Assembly (NCBI RefSeq): GCF_023343835.1 | Contig: NC_064443.1 | Location: forward strand, 13,888,001-13,952,000 | Reading direction: 5' to 3' | From: Lagopus muta | Lineage: Eukaryota > Chordata > Aves > Galliformes > Phasianidae | DNA length: 64,000 nucleotides | Shown here: positions 41,401-55,465 of the stretch, one piece after another | Numbering within the stretch: position 1 is the first letter of the stretch | How the letters are laid out: each line of letters begins with the position of its first letter | Notes under the pieces: generated by a model | What the model was told of the DNA's origin: nothing | What the model saw: the letters and a program-made list of their open reading frames with translations, nothing else | Database searches by the model: none | Translations under genes and position numbers: made by a program

Positions 41401-44400
41401 ATGTTGTCAAAGAGCAATTAAGTGTGCTCCTGTGACAGGTTTGCACCACAGCTTTTCTAAGGTGAGAGAAGTCACGAAACATTTAAGGTTCACCCAGCAC
41501 CAGCGACATCAAGTGCCTTGTGCACACAGCCCACACCTCCTCAGCAACTGGAGGACCCAAATCTGCCTTGTGCCAAGCAGAAACTACATTTTTAAGTAAC
41601 ACTGCTCACCTTTAATCATGATTTTCAATGTGCCGAGTCAAATGTCATGCTCTCTATTGCTGGGCAGCCCTCTTCTCTGCACTCTGATCATAAATTAAGC
41701 AGACAGATGGAATTTGTTATCATATAATTGAGCCACAAGGCATAGACATAAGTAAAAACTCCTCACTTTTCTAATATTAATATAAAATCACTTGTGGTTA
41801 TCCAAACATTCATAAGAAATAATAACATATTTAGAAGTTTAACGAGAGCCTCATTCTAGGCAGAAGAGCATGTGTAACTTTCAATTTCATGGCCATTAGC
41901 GTTATTTCCACACACAGTGAATACTTTAATGTGTGAATCCAGCCAGATTCTGTTGCTGCAATCCTACCTGGTAGAAAAGTCAGGGGCTAAACCATAAGAA
42001 GCAACAAATAGAAGGAAGGCAGCAGAAGAGGCTGCTCAGCAAACAACGCATTTTCACACTCACATAAAAGCACACCAGATGAGATTGCCATAAGGTGAAG
42101 AACGTGGCTGTAAGCCAGGTATAAAAATGGAAATTAAAAACAGCGTAAAGAATCAAGTGTCTGAACACTACAGGTGAGCTGGTGCTTGCTGGGCAGCTGA
42201 AGGGCTGAGCGTGTTACTGACTGAGACAGCCGAGATTTTGAACAATACGTGGGGAAAAAAAAAGATGTCAGAGAAACTGGATGGCCAGCATAGTTCTCCA
42301 TCCACCCTACCTCCCCTCTTCCCAAATGAAGAGAGCAAAGAAGAAATTCAGTAGAATTGTCAAGTGCCTTCACAGCCGGGAAAAATGCTTTGGGGTAAAA
42401 TGTTATGGATAAAACATGAGGAATGAAAGACTCTGAGCCAGTTCCTGAGTGCAGGCTGCACCATACACCCACAGCTGGTAAGTCCTCCCAACAGATACTA
42501 GAAATTCCAACTTGTCTTATTAAACCATCTCCTATACCTGCCAGCAAACTAGGAACAATATGGAATTAAAAACGCATTACCTTTATCTGCAATTATCCCA
42601 TTACAGAAGCAGAGAAGCGCTGCAGAGGCAGTCAACACATTTTTACCGCATAAGTGCTAAATGAAAATTGCAGGCAGGTTTCCCACCCTTAGAAAGATGA
42701 AGTTGGTCATCCCTGAGCTTCTGCTGGCTTGTGACAGGTCAAATGGAGCTGTGAGAAGGCTGAAGTCAGGGCCTCCAGGTGATTTGCACTTTGCCTACAG
42801 GCAATTCCTCTTTTCCCTCATCACTGCTGCCTTTGCCACCTGTAGGAGATTATTCAATAGGTATTTTTTGTTTTTATCTCTCAGCTAAGATTCATCTTCC
42901 TCCAGCACAAGCAGGCAACTCCAGAAAATTAAAGGGCACCTACTGGTGTCACCTCTTTCTGGAGGGCTTGTCCACCTTATTTCACCTCACATGGGGACAG
43001 TCCTCAAATGGGACAGTAAAAGAACAGATTTTTATCTTGTAACACTGATGAGAAATGCACTTATCCCACATTTCTTATGCCAGGCTGAGAAACCAGCTTG
43101 GGGATGAGGGAGGGAGGCAGATGTAGTAGATACAGATTGAAGAGCATTAGCTAGACAGGTGAATATGGTGGGAAATCAAGAACAACCCAGCCCATTTCCT
43201 CAGAGCCCCAGGCAAACATGAAACTCTTCACTTCAAGAATCACACCTAAATCTTTTGTGTGTGCTTACTTCTCAAGTTGTGGTGGATGTTTCCATGCACC
43301 AAGCACCAGGGCATAGGAGCTCTGACTTTTGTGAGGACACTGGGGCTTCCTTTTTCCTTTCCAGAGCTGGGAGTACCATGCTCTACAGCCCCACTGCTTC
43401 TTCTTGTCTTTATTGAAGAAACAAGATCACAGGATGCTGAGAGCACTCAGAGGAGGATTTACATCCCACTTGGGCTTCTGGACTCATTTTTTGTTAGGGA
43501 AGTATCAAAGCATTTGGTTTATTTCTGCTGAAGACTGCAGTGTTCTCGTCTCTTTCCAGTCATGCAAACTGGAGTCTTGCTTTGTGAAAATAGGGTAAAA
43601 TGTTGATTCCAGCCTTTCTCATGGAACAGAAGTCCCCCCTTCTGCTCACGTCTCCCAGCAGAGCCTCAATCCAAAGGGAAAATGTCCTTGAATGCCCCCT
43701 CTTCTTTGAAGTGCACAGAGCTTTCCCCATCTGCCATCTGAGCATAGACGTGAGTCCAAGCGTTGTGTCAACGCATCCCCAGCCTCCTTTCATAACGTGG
43801 AAATGACAGCGGTGGCTGCATGCGAGGCTGAAAACAAATGAATAAATGAAAGTCAACAGACTGTGGGTAGAGGCACAGGGGTTGCATAACAGAGGCACGA
43901 CAAGTGCACAGATGTAGCACAACCAAATTGGGTGCCCACTGGATTGTCAGGGCTTGCTTCGCAGGGATGCACCTCATTGTTTCACCAGCACAGCTGTCAG
44001 CTGATGAATTATTCCTAGTGAATGAAGAAACAGAAAAAGTGTTCTGCCCATCCTGTGACTTGTACAGAACACTTGGAGGGAATATTTTGTGACATTTTTA
44101 GGTAAATTGGGTGGTGAATTATTATGGAATTATGCCTTTTCCCCGCAGGAACAGAGTTTGGAGATATCATACAAAATCCTTACTATATCAATGTCAAACC
44201 CAATAATACTCTCAAAAAAAATTATTGCCAGCTGCAGATTTGGAAATAACATCACACTGAGGGAAGTACTCTGAGAACAGGGAATGCCAACCTGTGCTCC
44301 TTTCCCAGCCCCGAGCTGCCCTGACGCAGATGAGTTCTGATCTGACAGCAGACACCATGTTAGCAGGAGGTAGCACACTCAAGAAGGAGAGACAAACTTG

Positions 44401-45589
44401 TTGCCACTGTATGGCTGCTGAATGTCACTCTTTGCTCCTTTTGTCCCCCTTTCAGATGTCTCCCTTGCCAACCAGCCCTTTAACCTCAACTGGAATGTTT
44501 TCTTTTCATCCCCTTTGCTTACAGCAGCAGAGGAGGTGCATATGAACCAGTGCTGCTTTAATAAACATGGCAACAGCTTCTTAAATAAACAGCGTGCTCC
44601 TGTGCTTCATCCCCCTTGCACAGAAACACTTCTTCAGCTTCTTTGTGTCTCTTTCCCTCCAAAACTTCAGCAGCAGCAAAGCAATTAATGAGAGTGAAGT
44701 AATACCGCATAAAGCAGCCCTGCTTCACACTGAGCAAACACAAATCACCTCTGGTTTCAGAAGGAGGAATGCACAAACACTTAAAAGCTAATTCCCAAAC
44801 CCACTGAGACAAAGACAGAGTTAAAAGACTCAAAACACCTGAGCAAGCAAAACAGTCTCTTATCCCTCACTAAAGCAAACACAAAGACAAATTGCATTCA
44901 CTCTTCAACCTGGCAAGCCAACCATAATATATTGCCTGCCACAGCAATGATGATTGTTCTCGTGCTCTCCACCTCAGCCTGATACGTACTTGGCAGATCC
45001 ATAACTCTTTCAAGCTCTCCAAGACAAACACGCGTGTGCTTGATAGAGAACTTCAATTAAAACCTTCCTGGAAGCACCAAATGCCTCCCATTCCCAGCAC
45101 AATATCGGTTGCAGCACACACCTCAGGAACAGGGCTTTGTGGGTCAGGTCCAAAAGGTCCCTGTGCTTTGTGTTAGGATTGCTCATAGCTGTGGGCATTC
45201 TCCAGCATTCCTGTCCCCTGTCCCATGAGGACCACAGCGGATTCACCTGTTTATTGGTAGGGGAAAAAAAAAAACAAACAGCAGTCTGTGGCTGTGCTTA
45301 GCATGCATGAAATCTTGTCTCTAAGAGCTTCTGCTCAGCTTGGCCCTGACGGAGCTGCAGGGCCTGCATTTGGGATGGTTCATATGCTCCCAGTGAAATA
45401 TTCCACCTTTCACAAAGGATAATAGCTTCTGCAGCCTGTGAAGTGTGACAGATGTGTTCTTCTATGCTTTACACAGCAGTGCTGACTGATGGGCTGCCTT
45501 CCTTTCACTGCTCAGCTTGGCCAAATCCAAGGGATTGCTCCACTCATGTGTGCTTTCTCATCCTCTCGAATCTCTGTGCCCCATGCCTC
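38404..45589. other. No gene seen; candidate conserved patches
   Basis: Only short frames; the longest are 39697-40128 and 42134-42547, both minus, unrecognised. The stretches 38560-38830 and 41600-41960 are repeat-free, AT-rich and dotted with TAAT and ATCA cores, the look of developmental non-coding elements. This cannot be tested without alignment. Confidence 0.55.
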
Positions 45590-45752
45590 TCCCCTGGGCA
45601 GGTGGTGGAGTCACAGCACCTGGATGTGTTCAAGAAACACATGGATGTGGCACTGAGGGATGTGGTTAGTGGGCATGGTATGGATCAGTTAACAGTTTGA
45701 ATTGGTGACCTTGGTTGTCTTCTCCAACCTGAATAATTCAATGATTCTATCA
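45590..45752 (+). mobile_element. CR1 LINE 3' fragment
   Basis: The match includes CAGGTGGTGGAGTCAC, TGTTCAAGAAACACATGGAT and TCTTCTCCAACCTGAATAAT, and ends in diverged octamers ATTCAATG and ATTCTATC. The orientation is plus. It is truncated at its 5' end and diverged, with no coding capacity left. Short open frames over it are remnants. Confidence 0.88.
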
Positions 45753-48700
45753 TTTTATTACAGTACGTAAGAATTGTGGGGTATATTTGTTTTAGATTCT
45801 CCCAGAGGCATGCTGGAAGATGGCCTCCCTTCTCACTGATTTCTTATGTGGTTTTAAATAAAAAGTAAAAATGTCACCTTGTCACTATTGACCCTGATTT
45901 GTTATAGGTCCATTTGTCAGGACTAATATATTGATGCAGTGTCAGCACAGTGGAATTTATGCTTGCCTTTGAAGACAGGTTCATTTCAGAGACCTATGGA
46001 GCTCTAGTTACTGAGCCTTAGCCTTGCCCCCATCCTGTTTGTTTCCATAGGAAAGCCTTCTGCTGCCTCTCTGTCGGGAAAATGTGAAAGCCATCTCAGC
46101 CAAAGCCGTGCTGCAATGCAGGAACTGCTTTGGACAAATGTACACAACAGTCCCACCCGGTCAGTCCTGGCCATACCTCCAGGATCTGTTCCCTCCCTGT
46201 TCCTGCTGTGTCCCCAGTGCACAAGCTTCTTCACTCATCACCACAACCATGGTTTGCAAGAGCGAGATTGGGATCTGCAGCACCTCCAGGCATCTCGTAG
46301 CAGCCCGGCGAGCTGACAGCAGCCATAGGCAGCTCCAGGCTAATGTCACAGCCACAGCAAATGGCTGGTGGAGTCTGACCTAGTTTTAACCCTGCTAAAT
46401 ATGCAAAGACAGCAAATGAGACCGTGCAGGGAATAGCAGCCCAAGGTTTTCACCACATCATCACTTCTCTGCTGCTTTGTCTATAACATTCTTACATGCA
46501 TCTCACATCAAAACATTTCCAATGCCCAATATTTGAGTGGAAAAACACAATTACTTGTGAGGAGTGGGCTGTTTTTGTTAGTGTGTGTGTGTTCAGAAGC
46601 TAATAGGAAGGTGGAATTGATGGAAGTTTGACACTTTAGCAAAATATAAGAACATTTAGAAAACTTTTCACTGTCTTTTGACAGGAAATCTCTCTTCAGC
46701 TGTTTACCTTTCCAGTTTGCTTCCTTTTTGCAGCGTTTTTGTTCTTCCCTTAGTCACCGAGAGCTAAATGCTACCCTGACTATCATTCTGACAGGTCTTT
46801 ATTATTATTATTATTTTTAAGAAAATGGATTTTTGTGCGCTTGGTTTTTATCTTTATTTCAACATCTGTCTTTCCCTTCATGTTTCAGGTTTGCATCCAC
46901 CACAGAAAATACCAAACTTCAGTTTCTCCTGATTCTTTTTTAATTCTAGATCATTTGTGTAGTTCTTAGCCACTTCATTGCTATGGAAACACTGTTTTAT
47001 TTGAACACATTGTTCTGTGTACCTGGTTTTTGGCACCTTTCAGTATAGAATTGTGCTTGCTGACAGCACTGTGGAATTTTTTGAGGGTGTGTGTGGCAAA
47101 GCATTCTGGTTAGCATCCTTATAGTGAGTCCCACTCAGCCAGAATCTGTTGACAGTTGAGATGCAAATACATCCCATCACTCAGAACACACATCTGGGCC
47201 TATGGAATGCCTTGGCAAGACAGGGAATATTGCCCCGGTAGAGGCTCCATAAGAACTCGTGGCAAAAGCATAAAATAAAATGTAAAAACCATCATGAGAG
47301 AGATGTTGAACACACCTAGACAAACTGATATCCCCAGAATAGATCCAATTTCTAACCTGGAGAACATGAACAGACTGGGAAGACATCACAAAGAGGAACT
47401 ACGTAAGGATGGAGAGATCAACACAGGATGAGAAGACACAAGCAGGCTTTGAGTGCACCCATAACACACAAGTGGCATTGCCATTTGATAGCACATATGG
47501 AACACGTCTTGGCAATGGAGATCCCTGTCGGGGTGGTTAAGAAAAAAAGCCAAGGATTGGAAAACCATGAAAGCCGTTAATGAGCAGACCGCAATTTTTG
47601 TTTTTTCTGGCATAAGTCGAGACAGTGCTGGTCATTATGACTCCAATGAACATTCTTGACCTCAGAAAGATTCTTGATTAAATGATTACAGCTCCAACTT
47701 CAACATAATTCAGGCATATGCTTGTATGGTTTCCTTAACAAAGCTTTCCTCTGAATCAGGATCTCCATGATTACAGTCAACTAATTATTTTAAAAGCATT
47801 TTCATCTGGGCTCCAAGCAAGCAAATTAAATACAATTAATGTGGGTTTGGCAGGACAAAAGTTGCTCTATTTTTTTTTTTTTGCTCACAACTGGAAAATC
47901 AGTTTTTGCAAAGAAAACTTGATGTATGAAATCTGCTGGTGCAGCTTTTCCCCATTTTCCTAACATTTTCACTTTTCTGCAAAACTGTTGATGCAATGCT
48001 ACTGTGATAAATGAAATCCCAAATCTCACAGCATCCTGCCTTTAGTAGAAAACCTTGTAGCAAACGGAGACTGAGAAAGAATGAATTGCTGTCCTTTGCA
48101 GTAAAAGTTGATAAAGACAAAGAGCGTGCTGAAAATAAAGGTATCAACAGCACACCACTTCATCAAGGGATGTGACAAGACAGTGATACAAATCATGGGA
48201 TGTAGCAGCTGTGGGAGAATTCAGGTAGGAAGGCAAGCTGAAAACATGGAAAAAAAAATCCCCAAATGTGGAAACACATACAGAAAACCAAACCTCATTT
48301 TGGGTGGAAGTAAAAATAAACACACATCCACTTTTTAATGAAGCTTACAACAGCTCTCTTGCCTTTTACTCAGTACTTTACTATGAAATTCACTCGACTT
48401 TTCTCTCCCAAGAGGTATCATTATGGATAATTTTTCACAATGAAACAGGGTCTAAAACAAGTCCAAACCTTTAGTCAGGATGTGCCTATTTTCGGCCCAC
48501 TGAACTTGAGTGCATCCTTTTCATAGGAGAAATTTTAAACTAAAAACTCATGAGACTGTGTGGCTGTAATACACATGTCAGTAAGAGAAAGGATGAATAA
48601 TTTGGAAAGTCCATGAAGCTATGTTTGAAGAAGGAGCTATACATATTAAATCGTAATTTCAGTAAGGAGAGTCAACCTGATTCAATGAAGAAATCCTTAG

Positions 48701-51211
48701 TGAGCAGAGGGATGAGTATTTTTCCTATACACTGAAGCAATTCAACAGAAGAAGCAATGACCACAAATTCTAGTATTAATTGCATACAGAGATTAACCAT
48801 GCTCAGGGACTGGGCAGCATGGCCAGTGGGACAGTGGTGCACCCACAGGTATGTGGTCCTTCATGCAGGCTTGCTCCAAGCTCTTGACACAGGCTCTAGA
48901 TAATCAACATTGTGCGTGCTGTGTCACATTAAGCACTTCAGAGCTGTTTATCATTTGCATATTTTTGCATTGTTATTGCACAATTAAACTCAAAACTTTC
49001 AGATTGAGCTGTCCCCAAGGTACAAAGAACTTTCAATCCTGCTAATTGGGCAGGGAAAAAAGTGTGTCACACATTAGGAAAGTTCTGTTAGCAGTTTCAT
49101 TTGTTAAGAACTAAGCTTTGTCAGGGTAGAAAATATATATATTAAGTGATAGCACGTCCTGCTTGTATGAAGTGATATTTTTCAAGGAGCACTGAATATT
49201 GAGTTCAGACGTTTTCTCTAAGATTCCAGCAAGACTTCTTTCTGACATGCCCAACATTTTGCCTATAAACATTTGTCCCATCGAGTTACCCTTTCGAACA
49301 CAGAAGGGACTGGTGAAGGAAAACAGATGTCTGAAGCATCCTCAACAGTGCAGCCACCTCAGCAAGAAAATAAGAAGGCACGACAAGAAACATTTGCCAC
49401 ATATTTTCTTATGGTCTTTTCTCTCTGTTACTGTTATTAATACCATGTTAATAAGACACACTGGGATCATCTTAAAACATATTCTAACCGCTCAGTACGT
49501 TTCATAGAATAATGAAGTCAGTACTGTGAATCAGCTATATAAATCTTAAACTGCTTTTAGTTTTTATGTCACATCTGGAAACCCACAGGATATGGTACTT
49601 TGGTGCTCCTTCAGAGAGCGACTCTTGGCTTTGTGTGGATCCTGAGGTTGCCCTCCCCTCTGCTCTCCATGCCTGTGGTTGGGACCTCTACTTCCACTGG
49701 GATACAGAACAGGAACATGCTGACCATGATGCTGTACTGAATGTCAGAGAAGCTGCTTCATGCTCTTGGATGTGAGCCCCGTGTTACACAACTGCAGTTC
49801 AGAGGTTACAAAGACAAGGGCTTTGCCAGCAGACTCAATGCTTCAAAGCAATGCAACAATTGTTGTATTAAGTAGAAAGGAAAAAAGTTGCCTGGGGGTC
49901 TCCAAAGTGAAAACAGGATCCAGAAGAATGTTACTGAGAGACAATAAGCAAAAACTGCACATTTATATGGAACAAAAGCTCGAGTCCTCAAGAAACTCTC
50001 CAAGTTGCTTCCGTATCCAATCAATATTTTCTCCAGCACATATGGGATGAGCCTCAGCCAGCTTCCTCCCCCAGACAGTCCTGCTGCTGGCTGTCCTCAG
50101 ACAGAAGCAAGATAGCCAGTGCAGCAAATCTTACACATATTAAAGGGGTCACCAGGCTTGGAGGAACACTCTCGCCATCCATTTCCTGACTCAGAAAATT
50201 ACTGCAGATACATCCATATATTTGTCCTTAGCTCACAGCAAATGCAGGTTCCTATTACTTAAGCCCAGTCCTCTAATAACAGACAAAATCTGAAGACTGA
50301 AATTTCTAAAAATTTGCAACTGAAAGAGAGGAGATTTAAGGCTGACTGTAGATGAGACAGGAGTGAAGATAAAGCCTGGTCTATGGCAGCCACATAAACA
50401 AGGTCTAATTCCTGTCTCCTACAAACATGACTTGCTCTTACACTAAGCACCGAAGCCCCATCAGTTTAGGAATGGGCCCAATAACCTTGGCTGGGGCACA
50501 ATGCCAGCCATTTGGATTTGCTTGGATATAGCCAAAGAGAACACACTAGAATAAAGGATTTCACTGCAGAGCATTTTCTGCTCTTCTCTCCCTCTTGCTG
50601 CATCAATCCTCCTCAACAGCTCTCTTTTAAGAAACCAGTTGTTGCAAAATTAAAGCTGATTCCTTGAAGAGAGGAAACTGCCTTCATTTCAACTCCACCA
50701 TCCCAAAGCTCAGACAGCTCTTTGAAACACCTCATTCAATTTGCATGCTGACAGGGATTTGCTAAGAGCCCTCCTCAGCTCCCCCTCACCTTCCCAGGCA
50801 GTCAGCAGCATCAGCAGTGGGTTCATATGCTGCTACACTGAGAGGTGCATCGCTTTAGCTCACACTACCAATGAAATGGCTTTGTGCAGAGATGCCTCAT
50901 ATGCTCTGAAGTGCAAGTACTGGAGCACGCATTACCTTCCACTGACTGCCCAGAGCTCATTTCTGGTGGCCCTATACCCAGAGATGCAAAGTTAGCTGGG
51001 CACTGCATTCTGCTGAATTAGGGGGGTAATAAATATTAATAAATAATGATCACTACAGATTTGTTTTAAATATAAACTACAATATGAGAAACTACTCGTA
51101 AGTTAATCATCATTACATTCATTATATAGTTCATAAACAACTGAAGTGTCTGAGCTCAAACCAATGGATAAACCTTACTCGATCTTAACGGCATTTATAC
51201 TATTTACAAAT
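45753..51211. other. No gene seen
   Basis: Non-coding. It includes an (ATT)n tract at 46798-46816, a T13 run at 47870-47882 and an RFX X-box-like motif at 46976-46990. Short frames have no recognisable product. Confidence 0.65.
46976..46990 (-). promoter_or_regulatory. RFX X-box-like motif
   Basis: CATTGCTATGGAAAC on the plus strand reads GTTTCCATAGCAATG on the minus strand. This matches the X-box consensus GTTNCCATRGNAAC except at the last position. It is a motif match only. Confidence 0.3.
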
Positions 51212-51273
51212 TTATATGTATACTATATGTATACATGTATGTATGTATACTCTGCTATATATAGATATAATAT
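51212..51273. repeat. TATG/TA simple-sequence tract
   Basis: A degenerate microsatellite of GTATAC, TATG and TATA units over about 60 bases. Confidence 0.85.
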
Positions 51274-53519
51274 GCTCAGAGCCATACACAATTATGGGTA
51301 TTTAAATGAAAATTCACACACTATTCTGCAGATGACTTCCTGTATGTTAATATAAATTGTTTGTTTTAGAAACAGTCCTGCAGTTAGCACAACTCCATCC
51401 GGGAAGGAGCACATGTGCAGCCTCTCCCTCCCAGGCCCTGTCAAGAAACATAATTATTTTAAATATTTTAGAACTGTGTCCACATTTGAACTTTGCATTT
51501 TTTAAACTTTGATGGCCATTTATTATTTAGAAGAGCATTGCAAAGGGTAAATTTCACGTCACAGCAACCTGTTTGCTAACTGCTGTTGAGTTTGGGTGAA
51601 GACATGGTCCAAGGGCTTCTTGTAGGAATTTAGAAGAGGATGTCCTACAAAGACAGAGCCACTGTGTTCTACAGACTCAAAAGTATCTGGCTGCAAGCTA
51701 AAGGCAACAAAAGCAGTATCGGAAAAGAAACACAAATGCCTCAAATTGTGAACAGCAGACTCTGAGTTAGAGTTTGTGTGGCAGATTGTCATAATGTGGT
51801 TAATCCCAACCACTGAACTTCTACAGGTGCTAAGCAGCATTGCTTGTGGCAGCATGTATTTTATACTCCTTTCTGTCCTGACACCCATCAATTTTCCATT
51901 TGCATTGCACTTTACTGCCTCTTTGTCACGTACTGAGGAAGTAATGCTGACGGATTGGCACCACATCCAACTCAGAAAATGGCATCGTCAGACTCACGTG
52001 ATTTCAAACAACTGCTGAGTAAACTGAGATTCTAGTTTAGTTCTTACTAATTTTTTTTAAGAGATGCAATCCCAAAGGCCGAACAAACACACATTTTACA
52101 GATGGCAGGTAATAAATGACATCTTTTCCTGGTGCTATTTATGATAGCCAAATAAATGAAGCATATTATGAGCCATTTATAACGTTCTTCGGCAGAACAG
52201 TCGGCCAAGAGACAGAGCTGAAAGCGTGTTGCAACAAAAGGTACCAAAGTGAGGAGGAGAGCAGTATCTATATTTACTACTCTGGTGATAAAACAAGAAT
52301 TGTGCAGCAGATGGATTTAACATGGGATCACTATTAAATAAAACACTGGCTTCAGTGCCAAGAAATGAATATTCAAGGAGGAGGGAAGTGAGTGAAAGTG
52401 TAAAAAGGTGAATGGAGCTCAGAAGTTACTTGTAGCTCTAACCACGAAGATAAAAACCCACATAACTCCTCTTGCTGTTAACAGCCCCTTATCTGCAGAC
52501 ACAGACTCCCAAGTTCAGGTATTAATCGACATGTGCACAAATAACAGGACTGAGCACACTGGTGGCACATGACCTCATCACGTAATAGTGGTAAGTAAAA
52601 ATGATGTTAAACTTAAAAAAAGGGAAATAAAGAAAAACGAACAATATCAATTGGCTGAGCTTTTTCACTTACCACTCCATAAGCTTTTCAGTTCTTTGTC
52701 ACAAACAAACTCAAATTTATCCTTTTGGCAGCCCTTTAATGGCAGAACACTGCTGGAGAAAGCATCAGCCAAGCTGCATTTTTGAAAAAAGTGTTTCTTT
52801 TCATTTTTAGAAGTTTTGAATAATGTATTTTACAGTCATAAGTAAAGCTGGAATGAATTAAAGGGAATACAGCTGCACCGTGGAATATGGAGCTGCAATG
52901 CTCCTGCTTTAACTCCAGCTCCGAGTGGGTTTGGAAGCAGTAGAAAGAACACAACCACCACTAAAAAATTAAAAGCAACTAAATATTTTCCCCCAACTTT
53001 CAGTATTTTTTATATTGAATGTTCCTACAATTTCAGCATTAACAATGCATGACCTCTGTCAGCTTAAGACTGGAAAAAACGTAAGATTCATTTATCAGCT
53101 CTCTAGGACCACTTAAACTATGTTACAAGAGAGGGCAAACAGTGGTAGCAGCAGAGAACAAAAATTCAGGAGCCACGTATAACATCACAACGTAATTTTG
53201 TAGTGAAAAGGCATCATAAATGAGTCAAACCTAAAACATCTGTGCATTTCCTATAGACCCAAACACACCCTTAGAGACTTAAAGGCTGCACCCCAGGAAT
53301 AATACTGAACTCTGTTCCACTTAAACCCTCAGCTTCTCCTTATTCTGGGGAAGAACATTTCATATTGGAAAACTGGGAACCTGTGCTTTATCACTTGTCA
53401 AATATTACCATGTTTAATGGATGGCCCTTGGAACCTGCAAACCTACTGCTTAAGACAAGGGATGAATAAGTAACATTATGGTTTGGCTCTTCCTTCATCT
53501 TATCACTACACTCATATGT
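51274..53519. other. No gene seen; flank 3' of MAGI1
   Basis: About 2.2 kb beyond the inferred MAGI1 poly(A) site. The frame at 51559-51966 (minus, 135 codons) resembles nothing known. If MAGI1 transcripts end further on than assumed, part of this would be 3' UTR; a minus-strand ATTAAA at 53415-53420 would be a possible later signal. Confidence 0.5.
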
Positions 53520-53537
53520 ATGCTTTGTATGGAAAAG

Positions 53538-53543
53538 TTTATT
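53538..53543 (-). promoter_or_regulatory. MAGI1: Candidate distal poly(A) signal AATAAA
   Basis: A canonical hexamer lies on the minus strand about 2.1 kb after the long-isoform stop. The context is ATCAAATAAACTTTTCC, with CA dinucleotides 10 to 20 bases on and a GT-rich element just after. It is the best-formed signal in the region. Confidence 0.55.
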
Positions 53544-55026
53544 TGATAATAAAAATAGCATTCACAGACTTTCTCCTTCTTTGTTGCTACATCATATACA
53601 TAGTGTCTGTTCCAAGGAAAGAAGCTCATACTGGGTAAGTCCACGACTACTCATCCTAGTGTTATGTATAAACCCAATAAGTCAAATAAAGCTATGAACA
53701 ATGTAGTATTTATATATGCATAGTGTTTTATAAAAAAGATTGGCCCACATACTGCTTTTTCATCAACACAGAAAAGAGCATCATGTCAATAGCACATTGC
53801 AAGAAATGATGATTGAAGAACATAGACTGCATACATGTGCTTAAGAATATATAAGCAGGCCCACCATGAAGAAAGAAATGATATCTGAACCAACAAAAGC
53901 TTTAGAATTACTTATATAGTCTCCCATTTTAAAACAGCTTTACATACCTGATTCAGTTTACATTAAAATATATTCCCCTGAATCGATTTGTTCCATTTTC
54001 AGAAATATAAACACGTAATCACATTCCTCACAGCTAAATTTTGTCATAAATCCTCTTTTATACAAGAAAAAGGCAACAGTTTTGTGGTTTTTTTTCCAAC
54101 AGGCTCTATTAATTACAATTTAAACTGTACACACAATGATTGGCCATCTTCTTTCTTGGTTTTGTTTTTACAGTACCATGGCAACAACAGTGATAGACTT
54201 GCAATGTTTTTGTGTTCATATGGAAAATGTGAAACAGTATACATGTACACATCAATGCACTGTAAAAAGCAGCAGGTTACTTTAGTGGTCCAACAGTAAC
54301 GGCAAACATTTTGGCTCAGCTAGGCAGTAATCCATTAAAATCTCAGACCAAAACTACAGCAGACTTACCACACAACTTGCAAATTTAAAAACACAACTTA
54401 GAAACTTGCAGGTTTCCCTTTTGCTGCTGTTCTCAGACTCAATTTTACAGCATATAACCAGCATGGGTAGGCTTCTACAACCAGGTTGTCCCACTGATTG
54501 CCTCTTTTTGCCTGTGTTTTTCCTTTGATACACCTTTTTTTTTTTCTTTTTTTTCAGCAAGTGCACTCCTTTTCTCTCAGTAAGGATGAACCAGTAAAAT
54601 AAAAACTTAAATACGGAGCGAGAAGAAGAGAGTTTGTCTGAATTTGGCAAAATAAGAAGAGCCCACTGGTTTTGCCCGAGCAGAAGGAACACACTTGCTC
54701 CGAGGGAGGGCTCCCCACCGCATCGCCTTCCCGGGATCCCACTCCCTTCCCTTGCTCCAAAGCAGACACGCAATACCATGCACGTTCGGGTTGCTGTCCA
54801 TATACATCTAGAAGATGAAGAGGGCTGCGGTGGCTGCCTTAATGAAATATCGTTAAGTGTTGCTGAGGCTAATGAGAGATCAACAGTCTACGTTAGTGTG
54901 TGACACAGGCATGGTGGTTACCAGTCTTTCTGCCTTTGCGCATCCTGTAGAGGGGGCCTGAAAGTATAAACTGTTCATGGAACAAACTAAAAATTCCTTA
55001 TCGCAAATCACCTTGTGCTGTGTGGG

Positions 55027-55090
55027 TTTTTTTTTTTTTTGTTCTTTTTTTTTTTTTTTAATTATTATTTATTATTATTTATTATTATAA
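55027..55090. repeat. T-run and (ATT)n low-complexity tract in the 3' UTR
   Basis: The plus strand carries T14 (55027-55040), T15 (55045-55059) and then ATT/ATTATTATTT units to about 55088. On the transcript strand this reads as AATAAT repeats followed by A runs. It contains two AATAAA hexamers and would be prone to oligo(dT) internal priming. Confidence 0.9.
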
Positions 55091-55465
55091 ATATCCTTCA
55101 TTGAAACAGTAGTCTCTTCAAACAGTTCTTGCAATTTTAGGAACATTTTGTCTCTTTCTTTTTAATTCCTTCAGCAGGAGCGCTCCATTCCTACTGAGAT
55201 GAACAATTTTCTTCCTTCCCCACCCCCAAAACTTAAAAAATATTCTACATACAGTGTAGCAGTGAGTCACTAGAGAACAGTCTGGATCAAATTATTCCAA
55301 CTTGGTCATAAAATCCTTTACCTATGTTATATTACTGGCTACCCCCATTTACTATATTGGGGAGGGGGGAAAGTAGCCCGATAAAGGAATTACTCTTAAG
55401 AAATCTACAAAGAATGTAGAAACAAAACTTTATAATCCTTTAGGACCAACATTTGGCAAGTAATT

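Noticed and set aside
51559-51966. 135-codon minus-strand frame just beyond the MAGI1 3' end
   Set aside because: Considered as a downstream MAGI1 exon, but the peptide has no MAGI resemblance and the gene already has a terminal exon with poly(A) signals.
54172-54185. X-box-like AGTACCATGGCAAC
   Set aside because: The first two positions miss the RFX consensus and it lies inside the transcribed 3' UTR. A half-site of this quality is expected by chance.
54354-54779. 141-codon minus-strand frame inside the MAGI1 3' UTR
   Set aside because: It runs through a poly-Lys stretch from an A-rich tract and has no family resemblance. It lies after the stop codon of the long isoform.
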